Assembly (NCBI RefSeq): GCF_002563775.1
Contig: NZ_PDJO01000001.1
Location: 186,001-250,000 of the forward strand
Direction: 5' to 3'
From: Thioclava sp. ES.031
GTDB taxonomy: Bacteria; Pseudomonadota; Alphaproteobacteria; Rhodobacterales; Rhodobacteraceae
DNA: 64,000 nucleotides
Shown: piece by piece, positions 55,840 to 64,000 of the stretch
Layout of the letters: every line of letters begins with the position of its first letter
How positions within the stretch are numbered: the stretch's first letter is position 1
Translations under genes and position numbers: made by a program
The notes under the pieces: generated by a model
What the model saw: only the letters and a program-made list of their open reading frames with translations
What the model was told of the DNA's origin: nothing
Databases searched by the model: none

Positions 55840-56271
55840 TCAGGTCCTCACAAGCGCGATCAGGCAGGCGACGACGACGACGGTCAGGCCGATGCGCAGT
55901 TTGAGCCACCAGCGCGGCGTATGGCCGAATTTCTGGAACAGCCAGTCGAGCGGCAAGAGCGCGAGGAAGCCCAGGATCAGCACGAAATTCACCGGCATCC
56001 CGAGCGCCACGAAGGCGATGAAGAAGATGACCGGAGCGACGGCGAGGAAATAACCGGTCTCCCATTCCGCGCTTGCGGCGAAGCCCCAGAGGCTGCCTGC
56101 CATGAAGCAGAAGATCATCAGACCATAGGCGAGCACCGCCACACGCGGGTCCGCGATGAAGGCGAATTGGCCGGTCTGCACAACTAGCACGCCCCAGAGG
56201 AACGGGATCAGCCCGGCAAGGCCAAGGAGCAAAGCGCCGCCGGGGATTTTCGGGCCGATTTCGCGCATCAC
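55840..56271 (-). CDS. DUF3429 family membrane protein
   Basis: 143 residues with five hydrophobic segments. The N-terminus [17 protein letters not shown] and the central MAGSLWGFA match DUF3429. Function unknown. Its start overlaps the ispH stop by 4 bases (ATGA). Confidence 0.8.
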   Translation of the reverse strand: MMREIGPKIPGGALLLGLAGLIPFLWGVLVVQTGQFAFIADPRVAVLAYGLMIFCFMAGSLWGFAASAEWETGYFLAVAPVIFFIAFVALGMPVNFVLILGFLALLPLDWLFQKFGHTPRWWLKLRIGLTVVVVACLIALVRT

Positions 56272-57215
56272 GACGCCTCTCTCAGAACGCGGGGCACCTT
56301 GAATTCGATGTCCTCGCGGGCGGTTTCGATCTGGTCGACGGTCAGGTCATAGCGCTGGCGGAAGGCGTCGATCACCTCGTCGATCAGCACTTCCGGCGCG
56401 CTCGCGCCCGCGGTCACGCCGACCGTCTGCACACCCTCCAGCGCGCGCCAGTCTATATCTGCGGCGCGCTGCACCAGCTGCGAATAGGCGCAGCCCGAGG
56501 CTTTGCCGACCTCGACCAGACGGCGCGAGTTGGACGAGTTCGGCGCGCCGATCACGAGCAGCGCGTCGATCTGATCGGCCATCGCCTTCACCGATGCCTG
56601 ACGGTTGGTGGTGGCGTAGCAGATGTCTTCCTTGGCGGGGCCGACGATCTTCGGGAACCGGTCCTGCAGCGCGGCCACTATCGCCGCCGTGTCATCGACC
56701 GAGAGCGTGGTCTGGGTGATGAAGGCCAGCCGATCGGGATCGCGCGGCGTGATCTTGGCCACGTCCTCGACCGTCTCGACCAGCAGCACCTCGCCATCGG
56801 GCAGCTGCCCCATCGTGCCCAGCACTTCCGGGTGGCCCGCATGGCCGATCATGACCATCTGCAGCCCCTCGTTCGAGTGCCGCTCGGCTTCCTTGTGGAC
56901 CTTGCTCACCAGCGGGCAGGTCGCGTCGACATAGATCATCTCGCGCCGCGACGCCTCGGCGGGCACCGATTTCGGCACGCCATGGGCCGAGAAGATCACC
57001 GGCCGGTCATCGGGGCATTCGTCGAGCTCTTCCACGAAGACCGCGCCTTGGTCGCGCAGGCTGTCGACGACGTATTTGTTATGGACGATCTCGTGGCGCA
57101 CATAGACCGGTGCGCCCCATTTCTCGATCGCCATCTCGACGATCTTGATCGCCCGGTCGACGCCCGCGCAAAAGCCGCGCGGGGCCGCCAGATAAAGGGT
57201 CAGGGAGGGTTTCAT
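56268..57215 (-). CDS. ispH: 4-hydroxy-3-methylbut-2-enyl diphosphate reductase
   Basis: 315 residues. The last step of the MEP isoprenoid pathway, making IPP and DMAPP with a 4Fe-4S cluster. Cluster cysteines are in [25 protein letters not shown] and [20 protein letters not shown] and the C-terminal [11 protein letters not shown] are typical. First gene of the operon that continues to rnhA and the TRIC protein. Confidence 0.97.
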   Translation of the reverse strand: MKPSLTLYLAAPRGFCAGVDRAIKIVEMAIEKWGAPVYVRHEIVHNKYVVDSLRDQGAVFVEELDECPDDRPVIFSAHGVPKSVPAEASRREMIYVDATCPLVSKVHKEAERHSNEGLQMVMIGHAGHPEVLGTMGQLPDGEVLLVETVEDVAKITPRDPDRLAFITQTTLSVDDTAAIVAALQDRFPKIVGPAKEDICYATTNRQASVKAMADQIDALLVIGAPNSSNSRRLVEVGKASGCAYSQLVQRAADIDWRALEGVQTVGVTAGASAPEVLIDEVIDAFRQRYDLTVDQIETAREDIEFKVPRVLREAS

Positions 57216-57275
57216 CGCGCGCTCCTTTGTTCGGGTTCAGACCTAAAGCCCCGTCCGCCTCGCGTCCAGAGGCGA

Positions 57276-57722
57276 TCAGCTTGCGAGTTTGATCGCTTCC
57301 GCCGTCAGCCATGCCAGCACCGCGTAGCGTCCGGCCTTGGCCACGAAGACCAGCGGAATGAAAAGCCACAGCGACATTCGCAGGATACCGGAAATCAGGC
57401 AGATCAGATCGCCGCCGGGCGCCCAGCTCAGCAGCAGCAGCCCGATCCCCCAGCGCTCGAACCAGCGATGGCCCCGCGCGAGCTGTGCCTCGGTCGCGGG
57501 GAACCATTTGCGGTTCTTCCAGCGGGTCACGCCGAGCCCGATCCCGTAGGTGACGAGCGAGCCGATCGTGTTGCCCACGGCAGCGATGAGGATCATCAGC
57601 CAGATATTCTCGGTGCCGAGCGTCTGCAGCGCGACGAATAGGAGCTCCGACTGGAACGGGATCGGCGTCGCCGCCAGAAGCGCCGAGACGAAGAGGCCGA
57701 GGAGGGAGACGTTTTCGAGCAT
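57276..57722 (-). CDS. YqaA family VTT-domain membrane protein
   Basis: 148 residues with four membrane segments. VTT/DedA-superfamily features: ATPIPFQSELLFVALQ, GNTIGSLVTYGIG and LSWAPGGDLICLISGILRM. ATG at 57722 is chosen because the longer frame starts inside the upstream terminator. It is in the same superfamily as the N-terminal half of the 11295 fusion. Role unknown; other VTT proteins move lipids across membranes. Confidence 0.85.
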   Translation of the reverse strand: MLENVSLLGLFVSALLAATPIPFQSELLFVALQTLGTENIWLMILIAAVGNTIGSLVTYGIGLGVTRWKNRKWFPATEAQLARGHRWFERWGIGLLLLSWAPGGDLICLISGILRMSLWLFIPLVFVAKAGRYAVLAWLTAEAIKLAS

Positions 57723-57736
57723 CAAGCTTTCCGCGA

Positions 57737-57770
57737 AAGACAAAGGGCGCGCAGGTGATCTGCACGCCCC
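57737..57770 (-). terminator. Intrinsic terminator of the NYN-domain gene
   Basis: On the minus strand GGGCGTGCAG / CTGCGCGCCC form a 10-bp stem (one G-T pair) with loop ATCAC, followed by TTTGTCTTT. It lies 37 bases after the stop. Confidence 0.7.
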
Positions 57771-57806
57771 TTCAAGCACGAATTACGGGTCGCGTCAGGT
57801 CCCGGA

Positions 57807-58370
57807 TCAGCTTTCGTCGCCGTTCTCGCCTTCGCGCGGTTCGCGCGGCGGACGCCCGATCACTTCGCGCAGCGCGTCGAGTTCGATGAAATTGTCGGCC
57901 TGACGACGCAGCTCGTCGGCGATCATCGGCGGCTGCGAGCGGATCGTCGAGACGACCGAGACGCGGCAACCCTGACGCTGAAGGCTTTCGATCAGCGGCC
58001 GGAAATCGCCATCGCCGGAGAACAGCACGATATGATCGAGGCGCGGTGCGAGTTCCATCGCATCGACGGCCAGCTCGATGTCCATGTTGCCCTTCACCTT
58101 CCGGCGGCCCATGGAATCCGTGTATTCCTTCGCCGGTTTGGTGACCATCGCGAAGCCGTTGTAGTTCAACCAGTCAACGAGCGGGCGGATCGGCGAATAT
58201 TCTTCACTCTCCAGGAGAGCGGTGTAATAAAAGGCGCGTACAAGTTTGCCGCGACGTTCGAATTCTTGTCTCAACAGCTTGTAATCAATATCAAAACCGA
58301 GCGCCTTGGCGGCCGCATAAAGATTAGATCCGTCTATGAACAGGGCGAGTCGTTCGTCCTTGTAGAACAT
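57807..58370 (-). CDS. NYN-domain (LabA/DUF88) putative ribonuclease
   Basis: 187 residues. The PIN-like acidic residues of the NYN domain are seen in ALFIDGSNLYAAAKALG, KGNMDIELAVDAM and LFSGDGDFRPLI. The family acts on RNA (Nedd4-BP1, YacP nucleases; LabA relatives). ATG at 58370 has AGAGGA 4 bases upstream. It is divergent from folK. Confidence 0.88.
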   Translation of the reverse strand: MFYKDERLALFIDGSNLYAAAKALGFDIDYKLLRQEFERRGKLVRAFYYTALLESEEYSPIRPLVDWLNYNGFAMVTKPAKEYTDSMGRRKVKGNMDIELAVDAMELAPRLDHIVLFSGDGDFRPLIESLQRQGCRVSVVSTIRSQPPMIADELRRQADNFIELDALREVIGRPPREPREGENGDES

Positions 58371-58519
58371 ACAGTCCTCTTGCACAGGTAGGGTGGACCA
58401 ATTCGCGCAGGTGCCGATACGGAAAGAAAACGCGCATCTATTTGTCTTGCACAGGCGCGGGGCCGACCAGATTTAATTAGGACATATCGCATTTCGCGAG
58501 GGAAACGGAATCTGTCTTT

Positions 58520-59080
58520 ATGGACACTAACTATTTGGTCGCTTTCGGAGCGAATCTACCTAGCCAATTCGGTTCTCCTCGCGCCACGCTCTGCGCCGCG
58601 ATCGAGCGGCTTGAGCAATTGGGGTTTTCCTTGATCGCCGCCAGTCGTTTCTGGTCGACACCTGCCGTTCCCGAAGGGTCCGGTCCCGATTTCGTGAATG
58701 CTTGTTGCAAAATGCGAAGCGGTTTGCAACCGCCTGACGCGCTGGCGCAACTTCATGCGGTGGAAGAGGAATTTGGCCGTGTGCGAGAGGGGCGCTGGAG
58801 CGCACGGGTGGTCGATCTCGATCTGATCGCCTGCGAGGATCGGGTTCTGCCGGATCGCGAGGGCTTCCTGCGCTGGAAAAACCTTCCGCCGGAGGCGCAG
58901 CAGCACGAGGCCCCGACCGACCTGATCCTGCCGCATCCGCGCTTGCAGGACAGGGCTTTCGTGCTGATTCCCCTTGCCGAAATTGCACCGCTCTGGCGCC
59001 ACCCGATCACGGGTGACAGCGTGATGGAAATGCTCGCCGCCCTTCCCGAGGCGGAAAAATCCCCGATTTCCCCTCTGTAA
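58520..59080 (+). CDS. folK: 2-amino-4-hydroxy-6-hydroxymethyldihydropteridine diphosphokinase
   Basis: 186 residues. HPPK of folate synthesis: transfers pyrophosphate from ATP to the pterin before DHPS. Motifs: GANLPSQFGSPRATL, FWSTPAVPEGSGPDFVNA, WSARVVDLDLIACED and LPHPRLQDRAFVLIPLAEI. It precedes rpoZ by 98 bp. Confidence 0.95.
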   Translation: MDTNYLVAFGANLPSQFGSPRATLCAAIERLEQLGFSLIAASRFWSTPAVPEGSGPDFVNACCKMRSGLQPPDALAQLHAVEEEFGRVREGRWSARVVDLDLIACEDRVLPDREGFLRWKNLPPEAQQHEAPTDLILPHPRLQDRAFVLIPLAEIAPLWRHPITGDSVMEMLAALPEAEKSPISPL

Positions 59081-59178
59081 CGTGGTCAAAACCCTGCGGA
59101 CGGGCCGGATGGGCGCTTGTGTTTCTGCACTGCAAAGCCTAAGTAGGGCCCTCAATCCGAGTTCTTCTGGAGAGATTC

Positions 59179-59535
59179 ATGGCCCGCGTGACGGTTGAAG
59201 ATTGCGTTGACAAGGTTCCGAACCGCTTCGAGCTGGTAATGCTCGCTTCGCATCGTGCCCGCGAAATCGCTGCTGGCGCTCCCCTCACGGTCGAGCGTGA
59301 CAACGATAAAAACCCCGTCGTCGCTCTGCGCGAAATCGCCGAGGAGACCCAATCGGCCGAGGATCTGCGTGAGCGTCTCATCGAGAGCAACCAGACCCAG
59401 ATCGAGGTCGACGAGCCCGAAGAGGACTCAATGGCGATGCTCATGGGTGGTGAGACCCCCGATCGTGCCGTCGAAGACGACATGAGCGAAGAGCGTATGC
59501 TGCGCGCGCTGATGGACGCGCAGGGGCGCGAGTAA
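59179..59535 (+). CDS. rpoZ: RNA polymerase omega subunit
   Basis: 118 residues. [19 protein letters not shown] and [12 protein letters not shown] are the family signature; the C-terminal acidic tail is typical of Alphaproteobacteria. It assists assembly of beta-prime and forms part of the ppGpp site in many bacteria, which fits its place 27 bp in front of the ppGpp synthetase gene. Confidence 0.97.
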   Translation: MARVTVEDCVDKVPNRFELVMLASHRAREIAAGAPLTVERDNDKNPVVALREIAEETQSAEDLRERLIESNQTQIEVDEPEEDSMAMLMGGETPDRAVEDDMSEERMLRALMDAQGRE

Positions 59536-59562
59536 TCTACTGATTGGCCGGAACGAGCGCGA

Positions 59563-61695
59563 ATGATCGACGTCGAAGACCTGATCGCGCTCGTCCGCAA
59601 TTATAATCCCAAGACCGATGCGGATCTGATCCGGAAGGCCTATGCCTACGGAAAAGACATGCATGAAGGGCAGTTCCGGCATTCGGGCGAGCCCTATTTT
59701 TCGCATCCCGTCGCGGTGGCGGCGATCCTGACCGAGCAGCGTCTGGACGATGCGACCATCGTCACCGCCCTTCTGCACGACACGATCGAAGACACGCGCT
59801 CGACCTATGGCGAAGTGTCCGAGATGTTCGGCGAGCAGATTGCCGAGCTGGTCGATGGCGTCACCAAGCTGACCAACCTGCAACTTTCGAACGCGGCCTC
59901 GAAACAGGCGGAGAACTTCCGCAAGCTGTTCATGGCGATGTCGAAAGACCTGCGGGTGATCCTCGTGAAACTCGCCGACCGCCTGCACAACATGCGCACG
60001 ATCCGCTCGATGCGGGCCGAGAAACAGGCGCAGAAAGCGCGCGAGACGATGGAGATCTACGCGCCGCTCGCAGGCCGGATGGGTATGCAATGGATGCGCG
60101 AGGAGCTCGAAGACCTCGCCTTCAAGGTGCTCAATCCCGAGGCGCGCACCTCGATCATCCGCCGCTTCGTCAGCCTGCAGAAGGAAACCGGCGATGTGAT
60201 CCCGAAGATCACCGCCGACATCCGCGCGCTGCTCGAAGACGAGGATATCGACGCGGACGTGTTCGGGCGCGCGAAGCGGCCCTATTCGATCTGGCGCAAG
60301 ATGGAGGAGAAGCAGCTCACCTTCTCGCGCCTGTCGGATATCTATGGCTTCCGCGTCATTACCCGCACCGAGATGGACTGCTACCGGGTGCTGGGCCTGA
60401 TCCATCACCGCTGGCGCGCGGTGCCGACCCGGTTCAAGGATTACATCAGCCAGCCGAAGACGAACGGCTACCGCTCGATCCACACCACCGTTTCGGGGCG
60501 CGACGGCAAGCGCGTCGAGGTGCAGATCCGCACCCGGCAGATGCACGAAGTGGCCGAGGCGGGCGTCGCGGCACACTGGTCCTATCGCGATGGCGAGCGG
60601 GCGCAGAACCCCTTCGCGGTCGATCCGGCGAAATGGCTCGCCTCGCTCAGCGAGCGGTTCTCGGACCCCGACGGCGATGGCGATCACGAGGAGTTTCTCG
60701 AGAACGTCAAGCTTGAGATGTATTCCGATCAGGTCTTCTGCTTCACCCCGAAAGGCGATGTGGTGAAGCTGCCCAAGGGCGCGACTCCGATCGATTTCGC
60801 CTATGCGATCCACACGCGGATCGGCAATAGCTGCGTCGGCGCGAAGGTCGACGGGATCCGCGTGCCACTTTGGACCCGGTTGAAGAACGGCCAGTCGGTC
60901 GAGGTGATCACCGCCTCGGGCCAGCGTCCGCAGCTGACCTGGCTCGATATAGTGGCGACCGGGCGCGCCAAGGCCGCGATCCGCAAATCGCTGCGCGAGG
61001 AAGATCGCGACCGCTTCATCAAGCTGGGGCAGGAACTGGCGCGGGTGGCCTTCGAGCATGTCGGCCGCCGCGTGACCGAAAAGGCGCTGCGCACCGCCGG
61101 CAAGGCGCTGGGGATCGGCGATCAGGACGAGGTTCTCGCCCGGCTCGGCTCCGCCGAGCTCGCGGCCTCGGACGTGCTGGACGCGCTTTATCCGGAACTC
61201 GCGCAACGCCGCGAAGGCGCCGAGATCGAGCCGACCCGCGCCGTGCTGGGCCTCGCCGCCGATCAAAGCTTCCGCCGCGCCGATTGCTGCCAGCCGCTGC
61301 CGGGCGAGCGCATCGTCGGCATTACCTATCGCGGCAAGGGCGTGGTGATCCACGCCATCGACTGTCCCGCGCTCGAAGAGTTCGAGGATCAGCCTGAACG
61401 CTGGGTCGATCTGCATTGGAAGACCGGGCAACACCCGCCCGCCTATACCGCGACCCTGAAGGTCACGATCTCGAACGACGCGGGCGTGCTGGGACATATC
61501 TGCACATTGATCGGCCAGCAGAAGGCAAATATTTCGGACCTCAACTTCGTGGAGCGCAAGCCGGACTTCTATTCGGTTCTCGTCGAGGTCGAACTGTGCG
61601 ATGCAGAACATATGCATCGCCTGCTTACCGCCTTGGAGGCGGAGAGCGACGTGGCGCAGGTGGAGCGGATCAGAAACCTGTCGCGCAAACCCTGA
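59563..61695 (+). CDS. Bifunctional (p)ppGpp synthetase/hydrolase (Rel/SpoT)
   Basis: 710 residues. The HD hydrolase domain has intact HSGEPYFSHPVAVAAIL and LLHDTIEDT. The synthetase domain has WRKMEEKQLTFSRLSDIYGFRV (two blocks) and KTNGYRSIHTTV. TGS (VFCFTPKGDVVKLPKGATPIDFAY) and C-terminal ACT domains follow. Because both catalytic sites look complete, it should both make and degrade (p)ppGpp, the usual single RSH of Alphaproteobacteria. It is co-directional with rpoZ and the DUF2062 gene. Confidence 0.95.
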   Translation: MIDVEDLIALVRNYNPKTDADLIRKAYAYGKDMHEGQFRHSGEPYFSHPVAVAAILTEQRLDDATIVTALLHDTIEDTRSTYGEVSEMFGEQIAELVDGVTKLTNLQLSNAASKQAENFRKLFMAMSKDLRVILVKLADRLHNMRTIRSMRAEKQAQKARETMEIYAPLAGRMGMQWMREELEDLAFKVLNPEARTSIIRRFVSLQKETGDVIPKITADIRALLEDEDIDADVFGRAKRPYSIWRKMEEKQLTFSRLSDIYGFRVITRTEMDCYRVLGLIHHRWRAVPTRFKDYISQPKTNGYRSIHTTVSGRDGKRVEVQIRTRQMHEVAEAGVAAHWSYRDGERAQNPFAVDPAKWLASLSERFSDPDGDGDHEEFLENVKLEMYSDQVFCFTPKGDVVKLPKGATPIDFAYAIHTRIGNSCVGAKVDGIRVPLWTRLKNGQSVEVITASGQRPQLTWLDIVATGRAKAAIRKSLREEDRDRFIKLGQELARVAFEHVGRRVTEKALRTAGKALGIGDQDEVLARLGSAELAASDVLDALYPELAQRREGAEIEPTRAVLGLAADQSFRRADCCQPLPGERIVGITYRGKGVVIHAIDCPALEEFEDQPERWVDLHWKTGQHPPAYTATLKVTISNDAGVLGHICTLIGQQKANISDLNFVERKPDFYSVLVEVELCDAEHMHRLLTALEAESDVAQVERIRNLSRKP

Positions 61696-61729
61696 CGCAC
61701 ACGGCGCAGGGTGTAGAAAGGACGGCAGC

Positions 61730-62404
61730 GTGGTCTTCAGACGGCGCGAAAAACGGGGGGTTTGGGCCAACCTGCGCGAGGCGATCTGGCCGCGTTCGGG
61801 CTGGTCCCGGGCTTTTCAATACGTCAAGCACCGCGTCAACCGGTTGCCCGACCGCCCGCACCGGATCGCGCGTGGCGTCTGGGCCGGGGTCCTAGTCTCG
61901 TTCACGCCGCTCTTCGGATTTCACTTCGTCAGTGCCGCGGCCGTGGCCTGGATCATGCGCGGCAATATCCTCGCGGCGATCCTCGCCACGTTCTTCGGCA
62001 ACCCGGTTACCTTCCCGATCATCGCGGTCTTCTCGACGAAGCTGGGCCACAAAATCCTCGGCGACCGGCTCGATCATGGCGGGGAACCGGAAAGCCTGTT
62101 GCAGACCTTTCAGGCCGCGAGCCACGATCTGCTGCATAACTTCTGGGCGATGTTCACCCCCGAGCATGCGGAATGGGGCGGGCTGGAGCGGTTCTTCACC
62201 GATGTCTGGCTGCCCTATCTGATCGGCGGGATCGGTCCGGGCGTGATCGCGGCCACGATCTGCTACTACGTGTCGCTGCCGATCATTACCGCCTATCAGA
62301 ACCGGCGCCGCAGCAAGCTGAAGGCGCGGCTGGAGAAGATGCGGGCGAAGATCAAGCGCGAGGAACGCGCGGCGGCGGGGAAGTCCGAGACTCCCGAAGA
62401 CTGA
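61730..62404 (+). CDS. DUF2062 domain-containing membrane protein
   Basis: 224 residues from GTG at 61730, with AAAGGA 7 bases upstream. The motif PHRIARGVWAGVLVSFTPLFG and two later hydrophobic segments with GNPVTFPII match DUF2062. The C-terminus is a basic helix (RRRSKLKARLEKMRAKIKRE). Function unknown. It follows the Rel/SpoT gene by 34 bp, as in related genomes. Confidence 0.85.
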   Translation: MVFRRREKRGVWANLREAIWPRSGWSRAFQYVKHRVNRLPDRPHRIARGVWAGVLVSFTPLFGFHFVSAAAVAWIMRGNILAAILATFFGNPVTFPIIAVFSTKLGHKILGDRLDHGGEPESLLQTFQAASHDLLHNFWAMFTPEHAEWGGLERFFTDVWLPYLIGGIGPGVIAATICYYVSLPIITAYQNRRRSKLKARLEKMRAKIKREERAAAGKSETPED

Positions 62405-62420
62405 GCCGCAGCCGCTGGCG

Positions 62421-62666
62421 TCAGCTTTGCGCTTCGCCCGCGCCCGCCTCGCTCAGCGCATAGCCGCGCCGTTGCGCCCGGCGACGAAACCGCTCGGCCG
62501 CATGGACCGCTTCGCGCAGGTTGGAAAACCACCGCAGACAGGATGCGCCGGTCTGGCCCTGAAGGCCCCATTCGCGCAGCACGGTATACTCCCCGAACAG
62601 GTTGTCGGAGACTTCCACGCGATAGAACCGTCGCGACGTCGGCGTGTGAAGAAGGAGATTGAGCAT
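62421..62666 (-). CDS. Single WGR-domain mini-protein
   Basis: 81 residues that consist almost entirely of a WGR domain: FYRVEVSDNLFGEYTVLREWG, here LQGQTGASCLRWF and LREAVHAAERFRRRAQRRGY. WGR domains bind nucleic acid or fold against PARP-type catalytic domains, but no partner is fused or adjacent. It converges on the DUF2062 gene with 16 bp between the stops. Stand-alone WGR proteins occur in Rhodobacteraceae plasmid and chromosomal contexts; role unknown. Confidence 0.8.
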   Translation of the reverse strand: MLNLLLHTPTSRRFYRVEVSDNLFGEYTVLREWGLQGQTGASCLRWFSNLREAVHAAERFRRRAQRRGYALSEAGAGEAQS

Positions 62667-62752
62667 GGCAGTGCCCCTGTATCCCGATTTCGTGAAGTGA
62701 ATCAGAGCGGGGCGGTTTTGGCCAGCGAAAAGAGGTTAACGCTGCCGCGGAC

Positions 62753-62782
62753 GGAAAAGGGCCGCCCCCGAAGGACGGCCCT
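62753..62782 (-). terminator. Intrinsic terminator of the acid phosphatase gene
   Basis: On the minus strand AGGGCCGTCC / GGGCGGCCCT is a 10-bp stem (one G-T pair) with loop TTCGG, followed by TTTTCC. It lies 20 bases after the stop. Confidence 0.75.
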
Positions 62783-62802
62783 AAGCCTATGTTTCACATG
62801 GA

Positions 62803-63666
62803 TCAATTCGACGGGGCAGCCGACCACGTTTTGAGCCCGCCGATCTTTTCCTTGCGGCGTTGATCGGAGGATTTCGACCAGTCTCCGCCGAAAGCGGCGG
62901 ATTCCCAGCTGCCATATTCGGGGTTCGGGAACATGATCCAGTCCTTGCCCCAATTGCCTTTCGTTTTCTCGAGGAAAGCATGGCGCGCGTCGACCGAGCC
63001 CTTCGCGCTATCCGAGAAATCGCCCAGATTGTCGCCCATCAGCAGCACGACGCGGTAATCCTTCGCGACGCTCGCGATCCGGTTCTCCTTGGCCGAGCCC
63101 CAGTCGGGCTTTTCCTTCTTCGTCAGAACCGTGTCGACATTGCCGCCCATCGGGAAGCCGAGCTTCTTCATGTTCTCGCGGGTGGCGGGCTCTTCGTCTT
63201 TCGTCCGGTTCGAGATGTAGAAGATTTTCACGCCCTTGCTGTCGGCATATTTCAGGAAATCGAGCGCGCCGGGCATCGCCTTGGTGGTTTCGGATTTGAC
63301 GTAATCCGTCCATTCCTTCGACGAGAACGAGGTGCCGCGCGCAATCAGCGAGGCCTCGTAATTGGAGTTGTCGAGGACGGTTTCATCGAGGTCGGTGATG
63401 ATCGCGACCGGCTTGTCTTGATAGCCCTTGCCTTCCTTGTCGGGCGTCGCGGTCCAGCCCTTGTCGGCCAGCGCCTGATCGAGACGCAGCTTGGCGAGAT
63501 CGAAAAGCCCGCGCGACACGGCGGCATGCTCGACCGATTGCTGCATCCAGAGCGTCGCGTTGAGCAGGTCGTTCTGCTTGGTGGCTTGCGCGCCGTCCGC
63601 GCTGGCAGCGACGGTGCTGAGCGCGAGGGCCGCCGCACTAAGCGCAAGCAAAGGCTTGAAGGTCAT
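62803..63666 (-). CDS. Class C acid phosphatase/5'-nucleotidase, HAD family (P4-like)
   Basis: 287 residues. Signal peptide (residues 1-23, STVAASA before DGAQ). HAD motif I AIITDLDETVLDNSNY (DxDxT type), motif II FYISNRT, motif III/IV LLMGDNLGDFSD. These place it in the 5'-nucleotidase, lipoprotein e(P4) family, which hydrolyses nucleotides such as NMN. The lipobox Cys of e(P4) is absent, so this copy should be soluble in the periplasm. The start at 63666 is 5' of a normal signal; 63747 would add a non-signal N-terminus. Confidence 0.9.
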   Translation of the reverse strand: MTFKPLLALSAAALALSTVAASADGAQATKQNDLLNATLWMQQSVEHAAVSRGLFDLAKLRLDQALADKGWTATPDKEGKGYQDKPVAIITDLDETVLDNSNYEASLIARGTSFSSKEWTDYVKSETTKAMPGALDFLKYADSKGVKIFYISNRTKDEEPATRENMKKLGFPMGGNVDTVLTKKEKPDWGSAKENRIASVAKDYRVVLLMGDNLGDFSDSAKGSVDARHAFLEKTKGNWGKDWIMFPNPEYGSWESAAFGGDWSKSSDQRRKEKIGGLKTWSAAPSN

Positions 63667-63759
63667 ATCTGTCTCCCGGTTGGTCTTGTTCGCAACTCGG
63701 AATTCAAGCGTCGGATGCGGCGTGCGCGCAAGCGACGGCGGGGTCACCTTGCCGTGACT

Positions 63760-64000
63760 TCAGCTCCAGCGGACCTCGCCCAGAAAGATATAGCCTGCGC
63801 CGTAGATCGTCTTGATAAGGCGCGGATTTTTCGGGTCTTCGCCAAGCTTCGTGCGCAACCGCGAGATCCGCACATCCATCGCCCGGTCGAAGCTCTCGCC
63901 TGCCGCGCCGCCCAAGCTTTCCTGCATCTGCGCGCGGGTGATCAGCCGGTTCGGGCTTTCGAGAAACAGCCGCAGCACTTCGCCTTCGGCATGGGAGAAC
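63760..64000 (-). CDS. OmpR-family response regulator, C-terminal part (cut by window edge)
   Basis: About 80 residues visible, open at the 5' end beyond 64000. The winged helix-turn-helix of OmpR/PhoB is clear: VLRLFLESPNRLITRAQMQE, then SFDRAMDVRISRLRTKLGED and the wing LIKTIYGAGYIFLGEV. The receiver domain lies outside the window. It is 93 bp from the acid phosphatase start and transcribed toward it, so regulation of that gene is possible but not shown. Confidence 0.9.
   Translation of the reverse strand, partial: FSHAEGEVLRLFLESPNRLITRAQMQESLGGAAGESFDRAMDVRISRLRTKLGEDPKNPRLIKTIYGAGYIFLGEVRWS

Overview
The window is a high-GC, gene-dense piece of an alphaproteobacterial chromosome, most likely from the Rhodobacterales (Rhodobacteraceae/Paracoccaceae). 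The evidence is the family mix: a Hint-domain protein of the Rhodobacteraceae type, a serC-type 5' leader, paired MerR regulators beside an acyl-CoA dehydrogenase, FemAB-like (DUF482) and DUF6478-type proteins, and a folK-rpoZ-relA/spoT-DUF2062 run. The genus cannot be set from the sequence alone. No tRNA, rRNA, CRISPR array, insertion sequence, integrase or phage gene is visible. No stretch longer than about 300 bases lacks a gene. The largest gaps (21963-22224, 52802-53042, 30927-31165, 37769-37993, 27124-27317) are described as features or findings.

Layout. 1-5.3 kb: cytosolic hybrid histidine kinase, thiolase, metallo-beta-lactamase-fold hydrolase, Ser/Thr-phosphatase-like enzyme. 5.4-9.2 kb: complete phosphorylated serine pathway, serA and serC on the minus strand with serB divergent, and a candidate serC leader RNA between serC and serB. 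9.2-11.2 kb: amino-sugar catabolism (N-acetylglucosamine kinase, nagA). 11.3-18.3 kb: a tightly coupled operon of a membrane-flavoprotein fusion (TVP38 + disulfide oxidoreductase), a CDP-alcohol phosphatidyltransferase and a complete YnjBCD-type ABC importer, followed by a lipoprotein. This resembles the uncharacterised ydjXYZ-ynjABCDEF locus of E. coli and is the best candidate for an undescribed system here. 18.4-22.9 kb: two uncharacterised proteins, an acyl-CoA synthetase, a sulfotransferase, and an orphan Hint protein behind a dense array of dyad repeats.

23-32.3 kb is a fatty/organic-acid oxidation region: GST-fadA-fadB, acyl-CoA dehydrogenase and two MerR regulators. A 15-bp element in front of the GST operon recurs exactly in front of the regulator that is co-directional with the dehydrogenase, suggesting one regulon. 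32.5-38.9 kb: gatCA, an Excalibur lipoprotein/amidase pair, 2,4-dienoyl-CoA reductase and a LysR regulator. 38.9-49.2 kb: short housekeeping operons (cinA-GNAT-ompA; ferredoxin-reductase-like/rsmD/HAD; ridA-glpQ-like), map, a peroxiredoxin, pterin dehydratase, mscS and a FemAB-like protein. 49.3-52.8 kb: smc. 53-58.4 kb: lrgAB, then the ispH-DUF3429-GST-rnhA-TRIC operon, a YqaA-like membrane protein and a NYN nuclease. 58.5-64 kb: folK, rpoZ, bifunctional rel/spoT, DUF2062 protein, a WGR mini-protein, a class-C acid phosphatase, and the C-terminus of an OmpR-type regulator cut by the window edge.

Three copies of an intergenic GC-rich hairpin element sit directly behind stop codons in the sense orientation (after the amidase, map and smc) and probably serve as terminators or mRNA 3' ends.
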